Shown: in pieces, positions 1-8,556 of the stretch | How the letters are laid out: each line of letters opens with the position of its first letter | Numbering within the stretch: the stretch's first letter is position 1 | Assembly (NCBI GenBank): GCA_913031285.1 | Contig: CAJWEI010000023.1 | Span: forward strand, 1-43,822 | Reading direction: 5' to 3' | DNA from: an uncultured Alphaproteobacteria bacterium | Lineage (GTDB): Bacteria; Pseudomonadota; Alphaproteobacteria; Rhodobacterales; Rhodobacteraceae | DNA: 43,822 bases | Position numbers and translations under genes: made by a program | The notes under the pieces: generated by a model | Told to the model about the DNA's origin: nothing | What the model saw: the letters and a program-made list of their open reading frames with translations, nothing else | Databases searched by the model: none

Positions 1-361
1 TTGGCGCGTTACAACGAATATTTTCCATAAAACCTACGCCATCTGTATTATCTGCGTAAATTTTACCTCCATCCATAAAGCTTAAAGTATTAGCAGCTCC
101 AATTAAAGATGCTCTATCCGATATTTGATCAGCAAAAGTGAGGACTGTCTCCTTATGTGGTATCGTAACATTTGCGCCAACAAAACCCATCTTAGGCATA
201 GCGTTTAAAACTTGCTTCAAATTGGAAGATGATACATCAATAGGGACATAGCATCCTTTGATATTATATCTATCTAGCCAGTACCCATGAAGAAGTGGAG
301 ATTTTGAATGTGATATTGGTGATCCCAATACGGCCACTAAGGGAATTTTTGGTAACGTCAT
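1..361 (-). CDS. aroE: shikimate dehydrogenase, N-terminal part (runs off the left edge)
   Basis: NADP-dependent reduction of 3-dehydroshikimate to shikimate in aromatic amino-acid synthesis. I translated the reverse strand from the ATG at 361; about 120 codons are present and the frame is open to the window edge. It begins MTLPKIPLVAVLGSPISHSK. The substrate-binding SPISHSKSP motif, NVTIPHK with the catalytic lysine (about residue 69), GAANT and NTDG with the catalytic aspartate are all present. The ATG overlaps the maf stop codon in an ATGA junction, so the two are translationally coupled. The C-terminal NADP-binding domain lies outside the window. The maf-aroE order is usual near the alphaproteobacterial origin, where coaE and dnaQ often follow. 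Confidence 0.93.
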   Translation of the reverse strand, partial: MTLPKIPLVAVLGSPISHSKSPLLHGYWLDRYNIKGCYVPIDVSSSNLKQVLNAMPKMGFVGANVTIPHKETVLTFADQISDRASLIGAANTLSFMDGGKIYADNTDGVGFMENIRCNAP

Positions 362-957
362 GATTTCAAAACATCTCTGAATTTCAAAAAACTGATTATT
401 TCTAATAGAGGCAAACCAAGAATACAAAAATAATCACCTTCGATTTTTTCAAACAATTGTGACCCTTTACGCTCTATTTCGTATCCTCCAGTACAGAGTT
501 TAACTGTGGACCAATTGCTTTCAACATATTTTTCGATAGTCAACTCTGACAATATTCTCATTGATAAACTTACCACACCAACATGTCGCCATATTGGTCG
601 ACTACCTTTATAAATAACAGCTGCTGAAATAAGATCGTGAGTTTTCCCAGACATCTCTCGTAACTGTTGTTTTAAAGTATTTCTGTTTTTAGGTTTTGAG
701 TAAATTGATCCAGAAAAACTAAGAACTTGATCACAACCTAGGACATAGCTCTCTGTTCTTTGGAGACTTACTTTTCTCGCTTTTATTTCAGCAAGAGTAT
801 CAGCTATGTCGCGATGCGTAGAGCTATCTGCTAACATCGCCGCTTTAATCGAATCCTCATCTATTTGTGGTAATATTATCTCATGAAAAACACCTGCATT
901 GTTCAATATACGAGATCTAGTTGCCGATGAAGAAGCTAAAACAATTTGCGATAACAT
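358..957 (-). CDS. maf: Maf-family nucleoside triphosphate pyrophosphatase
   Basis: A 199-residue Maf/Ham1-fold protein, which hydrolyses non-canonical or excess nucleoside triphosphates (dTTP/UTP or modified pyrimidine nucleotides, depending on subfamily) to the monophosphate. Visible family marks are the N-terminal VLASSSATRSRIL phosphate loop, the central GCDQVLSF segment with the metal-binding aspartate, and SKP shortly after. Length is normal for the family. It is the first gene of a leftward maf-aroE unit and starts at the edge of the AT-rich gap that faces rho. Whether it belongs to the YhdE or YceF subfamily cannot be settled by eye. Confidence 0.9.
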   Translation of the reverse strand: MLSQIVLASSSATRSRILNNAGVFHEIILPQIDEDSIKAAMLADSSTHRDIADTLAEIKARKVSLQRTESYVLGCDQVLSFSGSIYSKPKNRNTLKQQLREMSGKTHDLISAAVIYKGSRPIWRHVGVVSLSMRILSELTIEKYVESNWSTVKLCTGGYEIERKGSQLFEKIEGDYFCILGLPLLEIISFLKFRDVLKS

Positions 958-1442
958 ATGTATAACTCCGTGGAAAATATGCTTTTAAATCATAAATAGA
1001 TCTTGCGATGTTAAGGAGAAATAATCAAGCTGTGGAAAAACGCACATTTCAAAATTACACGCATGGATTTATACAATGTGTAAAAGGATAATTTTTTTCC
1101 TGTCAATAATGTTAGTAAGTTTCTTGCCAGATAATTTGAAATACTAAGCGCCTGATATTACTATTTTACTTTAATTATTTTTATTAAAATATGAAATGAA
1201 TTGTGGATAATTGTGGGGAAAACGTTTAATCCACAAATTCTTTTGATACTTATTACTAAATCAACTTTTCATAACTCTTATTAATTATTTATGATATAAA
1301 TCTACTATAGATATAATCTGTAGTACTAGCAAAAAAATAGGCGTTAATGAAGCATTCTTCGCATTGACTATTTTGATAATTTAGCATAAAACATACCAAC
1401 GCCTTTTCTGGCAAACTCTTTCCCTGTTTTTATTATTAGCTC
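958..1442. other. candidate chromosomal replication origin (oriC)
   Basis: A 485-bp strongly AT-rich stretch with no credible gene, between divergent maf and rho. It contains one perfect DnaA box, TGTGGATAA at 1202-1210. One-mismatch boxes are TGTGGAAAA at 1031-1039 and TAATCCACA at 1227-1235. Two-mismatch boxes are TGTGGGGAA at 1212-1220 and CGTGGAAAA at 969-977. The three boxes at 1202-1235 sit within 34 bp, flanked on both sides by very AT-rich runs (about 1140-1200 and 1250-1320) that could act as unwinding elements. Known context: alphaproteobacterial origins commonly lie beside the hemE/maf and rho-mnmE-mnmG-rsmG-parAB genes. hemE is absent here, so the assignment rests on box clustering, AT content and synteny. 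No CtrA-type TTAA-N7-TTAA motif was found. Confidence 0.62.
1364..1392 (+). promoter_or_regulatory. putative sigma70-type promoter of rho
   Basis: TTGACT at 1364-1369 and TAAAAC at 1387-1392 are separated by 17 bases, giving a short leader before the rho start. The match is by eye only; the surrounding AT richness raises the chance of a fortuitous hit. Confidence 0.35.
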
Positions 1443-1463
1443 ATGCTAAAAAGGCGTATGTTA

Positions 1464-2729
1464 ATGGAACGTTTAAAATTATCTGATTTGAAAGTTAAAA
1501 GCCCGAAAGACCTTTTAGCAATGGCAGATGAGCTTGAAATTGAAAATGCTTCAACCATGCGAAAAGGTGAAATGATGTTTCAGATTCTGCGCGAAAGAGC
1601 AGATGAAGGGTGGGAAATTTCAGGGGATGGTGTTTTGGAGGTTCTTCAAGATGGATTTGGGTTTTTACGCTCTCCTGAAGCTAATTACTTACCGGGCCCT
1701 GACGATATCTATGTTTCACCTGAGATGATTAGAAGTTTCTCGTTACGAACGGGTGATACAATTGATGGTTTAATAAAGTCACCCGAAGATCAGGAACGTT
1801 ATTTTGCCCTGACCAACGTCGATAAGATAAATTTTGAGGATCCTGAAAAAGCGAGACACAAAATAGCTTTTGATAATTTAACACCATTGTACCCTGACGA
1901 GCGTATGACAATGGAGATTGCAGATCCGACCGTAAAAGATAGATCAGCAAGAATTATCGATCTTGTTGCACCAATTGGGAAAGGTCAAAGGTCTCTGATC
2001 GTGGCGCCTCCACGGACGGGTAAAACAGTTCTTCTTCAAAATATTGCCACAAGTATTGGTAAAAACCATCCAGAATGCTATTTAATTGTCTTATTGATTG
2101 ATGAACGTCCAGAAGAAGTCACTGATATGCAGCGTTCGGTGAGTGGCGAAGTTATTTCTTCTACTTTTGATGAACCAGCTACCCGTCACGTGGCAGTGTC
2201 AGAGATGGTAATTGAAAAAGCAAAACGGTTAGTTGAGCACAAGAGAGATGTTGTTATTCTGCTTGATTCTATTACCAGACTTGGACGCGCATTTAACACG
2301 GTAATTCCATCTTCTGGTAAAGTTTTAACGGGTGGCGTTGATGCAAATGCACTTCAACGGCCGAAACGATTCTTCGGTGCGGCACGTAATATTGAAGAGG
2401 GTGGATCTCTAACAATTATATCAACAGCATTAATTGATACTGGTAGCCGTATGGATGAAGTCATTTTTGAAGAATTTAAGGGTACTGGTAACTCGGAGAT
2501 CGTGCTGGATCGAAAAGTGGCTGACAAACGCGTTTTCCCCGCTATCGATATTTTGAAATCTGGCACTCGGAAGGAAGAATTACTGGTTAATAAGTTGGAT
2601 CTACAAAAGACCTTTGTTCTTCGCAGGATTCTTAATCCCATGGGAACTACTGACGCTGTAGAGTTCTTGATCTCAAAATTGAAGCAAACAAAATCCAACT
2701 CTGATTTCTTTGATTCGATGAACACCTAA
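1464..2729 (+). CDS. rho: transcription termination factor Rho
   Basis: Hexameric RNA-dependent ATPase/helicase that terminates transcription. The N-terminal domain ([20 protein letters not shown]) is followed by the cold-shock-like RNA-binding domain ([17 protein letters not shown]) and the RecA-like motor with Walker A (APPRTGKT, near residue 185) and Walker B ([10 protein letters not shown]). The C terminus matches the family. Three in-frame ATGs exist at 1443, 1458 and 1464. I chose 1464 because the purine-rich AAAAGG at 1449-1454 is 9 bases upstream and [10 protein letters not shown] matches the usual family start; this gives 421 residues. It is the first gene of the rightward rho-mnmE-mnmG-rsmG-parA-parB block. 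Confidence 0.96.
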   Translation: MERLKLSDLKVKSPKDLLAMADELEIENASTMRKGEMMFQILRERADEGWEISGDGVLEVLQDGFGFLRSPEANYLPGPDDIYVSPEMIRSFSLRTGDTIDGLIKSPEDQERYFALTNVDKINFEDPEKARHKIAFDNLTPLYPDERMTMEIADPTVKDRSARIIDLVAPIGKGQRSLIVAPPRTGKTVLLQNIATSIGKNHPECYLIVLLIDERPEEVTDMQRSVSGEVISSTFDEPATRHVAVSEMVIEKAKRLVEHKRDVVILLDSITRLGRAFNTVIPSSGKVLTGGVDANALQRPKRFFGAARNIEEGGSLTIISTALIDTGSRMDEVIFEEFKGTGNSEIVLDRKVADKRVFPAIDILKSGTRKEELLVNKLDLQKTFVLRRILNPMGTTDAVEFLISKLKQTKSNSDFFDSMNT

Positions 2730-2760
2730 TTTTGTTTAGTTGAAATCGGGGTGCGACTAC

Positions 2761-4047
2761 ATGGATACGATTTTTGCTCTTGCGTCTGCTCCTGGTAAGT
2801 CAGGTATTGCCATTGTTCGAATTTCAGGGGAGTCAGCTTTTGGAGTCGTTGAGAAAATTACTGGCAATTTAACACGGGTCAGATACGCTGGTTTACGGAA
2901 GTTTAAATCTTCTTCTGGCCTTACGATCGACCATGGTTTAGTTGTATGTTTCGAGGGACCTCAAAGCTTTACAGGGGAGAATGTTGTAGAGCTTCACCTA
3001 CATGGCAGTCCTGCTGTTGTAACTTCTATTTTTCGCCTTTTAGGCAGTTTTAGTGGCTTACGCTATGCTGAGCCTGGTGAGTTTACGCGGAGGGCACTGG
3101 AAAATGGCAAGCTAGATCTCGCTCAGGTTGAGGGTCTTGCTGACCTAATAGAAGCTGAGACCGAGGCACAACGATCGCAAGCTGTTCGCGTTTTGTCAGG
3201 TGATATTGGTGATAAAGCTGGTATTTGGCGAACTGACCTAACTAGGGCTTGTGCGCTATTAGAAGCATCTATTGATTTTGCTGATGAAGATGTTCCAGAG
3301 GACGTTACTCCAGAAGTTATTGATTTAATTGATAAAACACTAGAATCCTTAGTTGTGGAAGTTGCTGGGGCGCAAATTGCCGAACGTGTTCGGACTGGTT
3401 TTGAAATTGCCATAGTTGGTGCACCAAATGTTGGTAAATCCAGCCTTTTGAATAGGTTAGCTGGTCGAGATGCTGCTATAACGTCAGAAATAGCGGGCAC
3501 AACGCGTGATGTTATAGAAGTAAAAATGGACCTTGATGGCTTACCAGTTACGTTTTTAGATACAGCAGGTTTAAGATCCACATCTGATGCGGTTGAAAAC
3601 ATTGGAATTTCGAAGGCTTTGAAGAGAGCGGCGCTAGCAGATTTGACGCTCCTTATCACTGAGGATGGACGGGTTCCTAGTCAGGCCCTTTTAAGGAAAG
3701 ATGATCTTGTAGTTTTGTCAAAAGCTGATTTAACAGGGCGGGAGGGAGCAATTTCCACTGTTACAGGACAGGGTATCGATCAGTTGGTAGGGGATGTAAC
3801 AAGTATATTAAGTCGCCGGTCGGCGACGATTGGCGTAGTTACGAGGGAGCGGCATCGCCTTGCTTTAATAAAAGCAATCAAAAGTTTGGAAGATGCACAA
3901 GAGAAAATCAGGTTATGTAGTATAAACCTTGAATTGATAGCTGAAGACATACGTAGATCTGTAGTATCTTTAGATTCTCTTATTGGTCGTGTTGACTTAG
4001 AAAGTGTGCTAGATGAAATTTTCTCAAGGTTTTGCTTGGGTAAATAG
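2761..4047 (+). CDS. mnmE: tRNA modification GTPase MnmE (TrmE/ThdF)
   Basis: Works with MnmG to install the 5-carboxymethylaminomethyl group on U34 of certain tRNAs. The 428-residue protein has the N-terminal tetrahydrofolate-binding domain (DTIFALASAPGKSGIAIVR), a helical domain, and an inserted G domain with G1 GAPNVGKSS (about residue 221), TTRD (G2), DTAG (G3) and SKAD (G4). The C terminus is CLGK, the conserved catalytic cysteine tail. An upstream in-frame TTG (2740) would add seven residues, but ATG 2761 fits the family start. It lies 31 bases after rho and is followed after three bases by mnmG, its partner protein. Confidence 0.96.
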   Translation: MDTIFALASAPGKSGIAIVRISGESAFGVVEKITGNLTRVRYAGLRKFKSSSGLTIDHGLVVCFEGPQSFTGENVVELHLHGSPAVVTSIFRLLGSFSGLRYAEPGEFTRRALENGKLDLAQVEGLADLIEAETEAQRSQAVRVLSGDIGDKAGIWRTDLTRACALLEASIDFADEDVPEDVTPEVIDLIDKTLESLVVEVAGAQIAERVRTGFEIAIVGAPNVGKSSLLNRLAGRDAAITSEIAGTTRDVIEVKMDLDGLPVTFLDTAGLRSTSDAVENIGISKALKRAALADLTLLITEDGRVPSQALLRKDDLVVLSKADLTGREGAISTVTGQGIDQLVGDVTSILSRRSATIGVVTRERHRLALIKAIKSLEDAQEKIRLCSINLELIAEDIRRSVVSLDSLIGRVDLESVLDEIFSRFCLGK

Positions 4048-4050
4048 GGA

Positions 4051-5922
4051 GTGTTTCACGTGGAACAATTTGACGTAATTGTTGTTGGTGGTGGGCATGC
4101 TGGTTGTGAGGCCGCAGCGGCTTCGGCACGCTTGGGTGCAAAGACAGCCCTATTTACTCTGCGCGAGCATGATCTTGGTACGATGTCTTGTAATCCCGCG
4201 ATCGGAGGACTGGGAAAAGGGCATTTGGTCCGTGAGATTGATGCACTTGATGGTATTATGGCGAAAGCTGCTGACGTATCTGGCATACAGTTCCGGCTGT
4301 TAAATCGTAAAAAAGGTCCAGCGGTGCAAGGTCCACGTGCTCAGGCTGATCGACAGCTGTATCGTAGGGCTATACGAAATTTATTGGAGGCCCAAGAAGG
4401 ACTGGAAATTATATATGGAGAAGTTGTCGATTTTTTGGGCGACTCACTAAAGGTCGAGGGTGTCGAGTTGGCTGATGGTTGCAGGGTTTATGGAAGAAAC
4501 ACCATTCTCACAACTGGGACTTTCCTTCGTGGAACCATTCATATCGGGGACATGCGAATTGGTGGCGGTCGTATTGGTGATGCCCCATCGATTAAGCTAG
4601 CCACAAAAATTGATAATTTTGGCTTAAAACTTGGTCGTTTAAAAACTGGAACGCCTCCACGCCTTGATGGGAACAGCATTGCCTGGGACCAGCTATCGAT
4701 GCAACAGGGTGATAATGAGCCCGTTTTATTTTCGTTTATGGACATTACACCGCCAAGACAGCAAATTTCGTGTGGCATTACACATACTAATTCGAGAACC
4801 CATGAGATAATTCGACAGAACCTTGAAAAGTCGGCAATGTATGGCGGTCATGTAGCGGGGGTTGGGCCAAGATATTGCCCTTCGATTGAAGATAAAATTG
4901 TTAGGTTTTCGGATAAGAGCTCTCATCAAATATTTCTGGAGCCAGAAAGTTTGAGCGATTCAACTATTTATCCAAATGGAATCTCAACGTCCTTGCCAGA
5001 AGATGTGCAAGAGTCTTATGTTCGGTCGATACGTGGTCTAGAAAACGCAAAGATTTTGCAACCGGGTTATGCTATTGAATACGATTATGTTGACCCAAGA
5101 GGCCTTGGTCCGACATTATCGGTACGTGGCGTGAAGGGTTTGTACTTAGCAGGCCAGATCAATGGAACTACTGGGTATGAAGAAGCTGCAGCACAAGGTA
5201 TCGTGGCAGGTTTGAATGCAGCTAATGCCTCTGCTGGACGCAATGAAGTTTATTTTTCCCGCAGAGATAGTTATATTGGTGTGATGATCGATGACTTGAC
5301 CACTAAAGGTGTGGCCGAGCCCTATCGCATGTTCACTTCCCGCGCTGAATTTAGATTATCGTTGCGTGCTGATAATGCTGATCAGCGACTTACGCCGAAG
5401 GGAATCGAAATAGGATGTATTGGAGTCGAGCGGAAAACAAAATTTTTAGAGAAACAATCTAAGCTAAATAGGCTGGAAGCAATTCTTAAATCAGGTGCCT
5501 TCACACCTAAGGACTTGAAGTTAGGTGGAATATCAGTCAATCCCGATGGGTCAAGGCGAAATTTATATCAGGTACTTGCGTTCCCTAATGTTACATTTAG
5601 AGATATTCGTGAATTCGATGTTCGATTGAAGAGTGCAGAGGCCGATATCTGTGAACAGATTTCTCGCGATGCATTATATGCTAACTATATCGCTCGGCAG
5701 CAAAGGGATGCAGATGCTATAGCGCGAGACGAGGCGCAGAAGATATCGGAAGATTTTAATTATCATGATATTGAAGGCCTGTCTTCTGAACTTAAAGCAA
5801 AGTTAAATCGAGTGAAGCCTGGTAATCTTGCTCAAGTTTTGAGAATTGATGGTATGACTCCAGCAGCAGCTTTATTGATTTTAGGTAAAGCTAAGCGTGA
5901 AAAGCGATATCGGCGTGCTTGA
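4051..5922 (+). CDS. mnmG: tRNA uridine 5-carboxymethylaminomethyl modification enzyme MnmG (GidA)
   Basis: FAD-dependent partner of MnmE in wobble-uridine modification. The N-terminal dinucleotide fold [14 protein letters not shown], the GTFLRG and RLKTGTPPR motifs and the SRAEFRL segment are diagnostic. Length (623) is normal. No early in-frame ATG is available; the start is GTG at 4051 (MFHVEQFDV), or GTG at 4060 with an AGGGAG 8 bases upstream. The first codons coincide with a near-perfect parS palindrome, so the N-terminal sequence is partly dictated by the partition site. The stop overlaps the rsmG ATG by one base (TGATG). Confidence 0.96.
   Translation: MFHVEQFDVIVVGGGHAGCEAAAASARLGAKTALFTLREHDLGTMSCNPAIGGLGKGHLVREIDALDGIMAKAADVSGIQFRLLNRKKGPAVQGPRAQADRQLYRRAIRNLLEAQEGLEIIYGEVVDFLGDSLKVEGVELADGCRVYGRNTILTTGTFLRGTIHIGDMRIGGGRIGDAPSIKLATKIDNFGLKLGRLKTGTPPRLDGNSIAWDQLSMQQGDNEPVLFSFMDITPPRQQISCGITHTNSRTHEIIRQNLEKSAMYGGHVAGVGPRYCPSIEDKIVRFSDKSSHQIFLEPESLSDSTIYPNGISTSLPEDVQESYVRSIRGLENAKILQPGYAIEYDYVDPRGLGPTLSVRGVKGLYLAGQINGTTGYEEAAAQGIVAGLNAANASAGRNEVYFSRRDSYIGVMIDDLTTKGVAEPYRMFTSRAEFRLSLRADNADQRLTPKGIEIGCIGVERKTKFLEKQSKLNRLEAILKSGAFTPKDLKLGGISVNPDGSRRNLYQVLAFPNVTFRDIREFDVRLKSAEADICEQISRDALYANYIARQQRDADAIARDEAQKISEDFNYHDIEGLSSELKAKLNRVKPGNLAQVLRIDGMTPAAALLILGKAKREKRYRRA
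4052..4067. promoter_or_regulatory. parS-like centromere site (15 of 16 match)
   Basis: TGTTTCACGTGGAACA, one base off the bacterial parS consensus TGTTTCACGTGAAACA. It overlaps the start codon region of mnmG. ParB encoded at 7355-8284 is the expected ligand. The mismatch breaks one position of the palindrome, so binding may be weaker than at the perfect site near rsmG. Confidence 0.7.
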
Positions 5923-6551
5923 TGAGAAGCACGTTGATTGATACATTATCTGTTTCACGTGAAACAATGGTTGATTTTGAGTGTTATGAGGCTTTGATAA
6001 AAAAATGGTCAAAAAGTATAAATTTGGTTTCTTCAGCTACAATGACGTCTATTTGGAAGCGCCATATCCTTGATTCAGCGCAATTATACTTAAATTTGCC
6101 GGACAAGTGCAGTGTGTGGCTTGATCTGGGAAGTGGTGCAGGTTTTCCCGGATTAGTAATATCAATCCTAGCAAAACAGCATCATCCTGGCCTACGTGTC
6201 TATCTGGTTGAGAGCGACAAAAGGAAAAGTGTGTTTTTAAAAACTGTAAGTCGAGAGTTGTCTCTAGATGCGATAGTCGTAAATGATAGAATAGAATGCG
6301 CTAACGTGCCAGCGGCTGATGTTATTTCAGCTCGTGCGCTTGCTAACCTATCGGACCTACTTGCTTATGCTTATCCTCATATGAAGGAAGGTGGTTTCTG
6401 CTTATTTCAAAAAGGAAAGAATTGGGAAAAAGAAGTTTCCTATGCAGAAAAACAATGGTCTTTTGATTTAAAAATAATTAACAGTAAAACGCAAATTGGG
6501 GCGGTGACGCTCAAAGTAGGAGGCATTAGCCGTGGGCGATCAAAGTCGTAA
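5922..6551 (+). CDS. rsmG: 16S rRNA (guanine527-N7)-methyltransferase RsmG (GidB)
   Basis: SAM-dependent methylation of G527 in 16S rRNA. The 209-residue protein carries SVSRETMVDFECYEALIKKW at the N terminus, the INLVS element, and the SAM-binding loop WLDLGSGAGFPGLV. The ATG at 5922 overlaps the mnmG stop; a TTG at 5919 and an ATG at 5967 are alternatives. The VSRET residues are encoded by the perfect parS palindrome inside this gene. The 3' end overlaps parA by 20 bases, indicating one transcript from mnmG through parB. Confidence 0.93.
   Translation: MRSTLIDTLSVSRETMVDFECYEALIKKWSKSINLVSSATMTSIWKRHILDSAQLYLNLPDKCSVWLDLGSGAGFPGLVISILAKQHHPGLRVYLVESDKRKSVFLKTVSRELSLDAIVVNDRIECANVPAADVISARALANLSDLLAYAYPHMKEGGFCLFQKGKNWEKEVSYAEKQWSFDLKIINSKTQIGAVTLKVGGISRGRSKS
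5951..5966. promoter_or_regulatory. parS: perfect parS centromere site
   Basis: TGTTTCACGTGAAACA, a perfect 16-bp palindrome identical to the widely conserved bacterial parS consensus, located in the first codons of rsmG. It is the expected nucleation site for ParB, encoded about 1.4 kb downstream, and marks the window as origin-proximal. Confidence 0.92.
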
Positions 6552-7344
6552 ACTAAACCCAAAGATAGTTGCGGTGGCGAACCAAAAAGGTGGTGTCGGT
6601 AAAACCACGACAACTATCAACTTGGCGGCGGCTCTGGCTGAAATTGGCAAACAGATATTAATCATTGACCTAGACCCACAAGGAAATTCGTCAACTGGAT
6701 TAGGAATACAACCTGATAGGCGTCAACTCACTACTTTCGAGCTGCTATTGGAAGATATTGACCTTAAAAGTGTTATTTTAGAGACCGATGTTGAGAATTT
6801 GTCCATTGTTCCAGCGACGGTAGACCTAAGTTCAGCGGATATAGAACTTTATACTAATGAAAAGAGAGTTTTCGTGCTTCGTGGAGTTCTAAAGCAGCAA
6901 TCAATGAGCGAATTTGGGTTTGATTTTATTTTTATTGATTGTCCACCATCTTTGAATTTATTGACCATAAATGCAATGGTGGCATCGAACTCTGTTTTAA
7001 TTCCTCTACAAAGCGAATTTTTTGCTCTTGAGGGTTTGTCGCAGCTGATGCTCACGATCCGGGAAGTCAGAGCAACCGCAAATAAAGATCTGAGGATAGA
7101 GGGCGTTGTTTTGACAATGTTTGACTCCCGGAATAATTTGTCACTCTTGATTGAAGAAGATGCGCGCGAAAACTTGGGAGATCTGGTGTTTAAGTCAAAA
7201 ATCCCAAGAAATGTCCGTGTTAGTGAAGCCCCATCACACTCCAAACCTGTGTTATCCTATGATCCCATCTCAAAGGGAGCGCAGTCCTATCGGGATCTAG
7301 CGTCCGAGTTTTTAAAAAATAATCAGCGTGCATGGGCAGAGTAA
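6532..7344 (+). CDS. parA: chromosome partitioning ATPase ParA (Soj family)
   Basis: Deviant-Walker ATPase that segregates ParB-parS complexes. KGGVGKTTTTINLAAAL (residues about 19-35) is the ParA-type Walker A with the signature lysine; DLDPQGNSSTGLG and FIFIDCPPSLNLLT (Walker B region) follow. At 270 residues it is a short chromosomal ParA without an N-terminal DNA-binding domain. The start is GTG at 6532 inside the rsmG 3' end. parB follows after about 10 bases. Chromosomal rather than plasmid type is inferred from its place after rsmG and the adjacent parS. Confidence 0.95.
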   Translation: MGDQSRKLNPKIVAVANQKGGVGKTTTTINLAAALAEIGKQILIIDLDPQGNSSTGLGIQPDRRQLTTFELLLEDIDLKSVILETDVENLSIVPATVDLSSADIELYTNEKRVFVLRGVLKQQSMSEFGFDFIFIDCPPSLNLLTINAMVASNSVLIPLQSEFFALEGLSQLMLTIREVRATANKDLRIEGVVLTMFDSRNNLSLLIEEDARENLGDLVFKSKIPRNVRVSEAPSHSKPVLSYDPISKGAQSYRDLASEFLKNNQRAWAE

Positions 7345-7354
7345 AGGAGCAATG

Positions 7355-8284
7355 ATGAGTGAATCTAAGCCAAGATCAAGGGGGCTCGGCCGTGGGTTAT
7401 CTGCGCTAATGGCCAATGTAGAGACATATAAAGAAAGAAATGAGCTGATTTTAGACGGTCAATTTGGGGTAACCTGTGTGCCAATTGAAAAGGTCCATCC
7501 AAATCCCGTTCAGCCAAGAAGGATGTTTGAACCTGATGATTTGAATGACCTCGCAAATTCGATACGCGTAAAGGGTGTTTTGCAGCCCCTAATTGTTAGG
7601 TTTAAGTCCAAAGATCCAGATCAATTCGAAATTGTAGCGGGCGAACGTCGTTGGCGTGCAGCGCAAATTGCGCAACTCCATGAATTACCGATTATTATCA
7701 AAGACTTGAGTGATGAAGAGGTCCTTGAGGTCGCCATTATTGAAAACATCCAGCGTGCAGATTTGAATGCAATTGAAGAAGCGGCTGGTTACCGGCAATT
7801 GATGGACAAGTTTGGCCACACCCAAGAACAAATGGCTGAAGTTCTCGGGAAAAGTCGCAGCCATATTGCCAACCTTTTGCGACTTTTGAACCTGCCTAGT
7901 GACGTGCGGCAGTTATTAATCGATCGAAAGTTGTCCTATGGGCATGCTAGGGCATTGATAACATGTGATAACCCAAGCGATCTCGCAAAGGCAGTTGTCT
8001 TAAAAGGTTTGTCGGTGCGTGAGACTGAGAGATTAGCCAAGACAAGCTTCTATGGGCCAAATAATGGCAAAAAAACTATAGTTAAACAAATTGGTGATAA
8101 AGGAAAAGATGCAGACACTAAGGCCCTAGAAGGGGATTTATCTGCTGCTATTGGCATGAAAGTGCTAGTTAATCATCAATCTAATGCTGAAGCTGGAATT
8201 GTAACAATTTCTTACAACACTTTAGAGCAGTTAGATGATCTTTGTCGTATCCTTAGTTCTACGGATAAGGGTGATTCCAAATAA
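7355..8284 (+). CDS. parB: chromosome partitioning protein ParB (parS-binding CTPase family)
   Basis: Binds parS and spreads on DNA to form the partition complex. The N terminus RGLGRGLSALM is the ParA-contact peptide. GERRWRAAQIA and ENIQRADLN mark the ParB/Srx N-terminal (CTP-binding) domain; the helix-turn-helix is QEQMAEVLGKSRSHIANLLR; a C-terminal dimerisation domain follows. I chose ATG 7355 because AAGGAG (7344-7349) ends 5 bases upstream; the adjacent ATG 7352 and an upstream GTG 7328 are alternatives. Predicted length is 309 residues. Confidence 0.95.
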   Translation: MSESKPRSRGLGRGLSALMANVETYKERNELILDGQFGVTCVPIEKVHPNPVQPRRMFEPDDLNDLANSIRVKGVLQPLIVRFKSKDPDQFEIVAGERRWRAAQIAQLHELPIIIKDLSDEEVLEVAIIENIQRADLNAIEEAAGYRQLMDKFGHTQEQMAEVLGKSRSHIANLLRLLNLPSDVRQLLIDRKLSYGHARALITCDNPSDLAKAVVLKGLSVRETERLAKTSFYGPNNGKKTIVKQIGDKGKDADTKALEGDLSAAIGMKVLVNHQSNAEAGIVTISYNTLEQLDDLCRILSSTDKGDSK

Positions 8285-8556
8285 AGCTCAGGACAGATAG
8301 CAGCATTTTATGTTGGATAAAGAGGAGTTAAGTTTGTACTTCAAGTACGGTTTCTAGGAAAAAGACAGAGATAATAAATACTGTTGAAATTGTTTGGAAC
8401 TTATAGAAATCGTACCGCTGTTTCGCCGGCCTTTTATTATTGTACCAATTGTTGAATACGATAAAATCAATTATGAACTCGAGGGGACAATCCTGAATAA
8501 GAAATTGCGCAAGAGTCAATACGACGCAGCAAAAGAAACTTAAATCGTTCGCGTCG
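8285..8556. other. 272-bp gap between convergent parB and hemW, with an inverted repeat
   Basis: No convincing gene is seen. A 7-bp perfect inverted repeat, ACGACGC (8521-8527) and GCGTCGT (8551-8557), with a 23-base spacer, lies at the end of hemW and could form a hairpin in the hemW transcript. There is no adjoining T run on either strand, so factor-independent termination is doubtful. A 63-codon reverse-strand ORF (8328-8519) has no family resemblance I can defend. Confidence 0.35.

Noticed and set aside
3123-3659. 178-codon ORF antisense to mnmE
   Set aside because: Low-complexity Ser/Ala-rich translation typical of a shadow frame of the conserved G-domain gene.
8328-8519. 63-codon reverse-strand ORF in the parB-hemW gap, with a WYNNKRP stretch recalling transposase tails
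   Set aside because: Too short and otherwise unlike any transposase; no inverted repeats or target duplications, so it is most likely chance.
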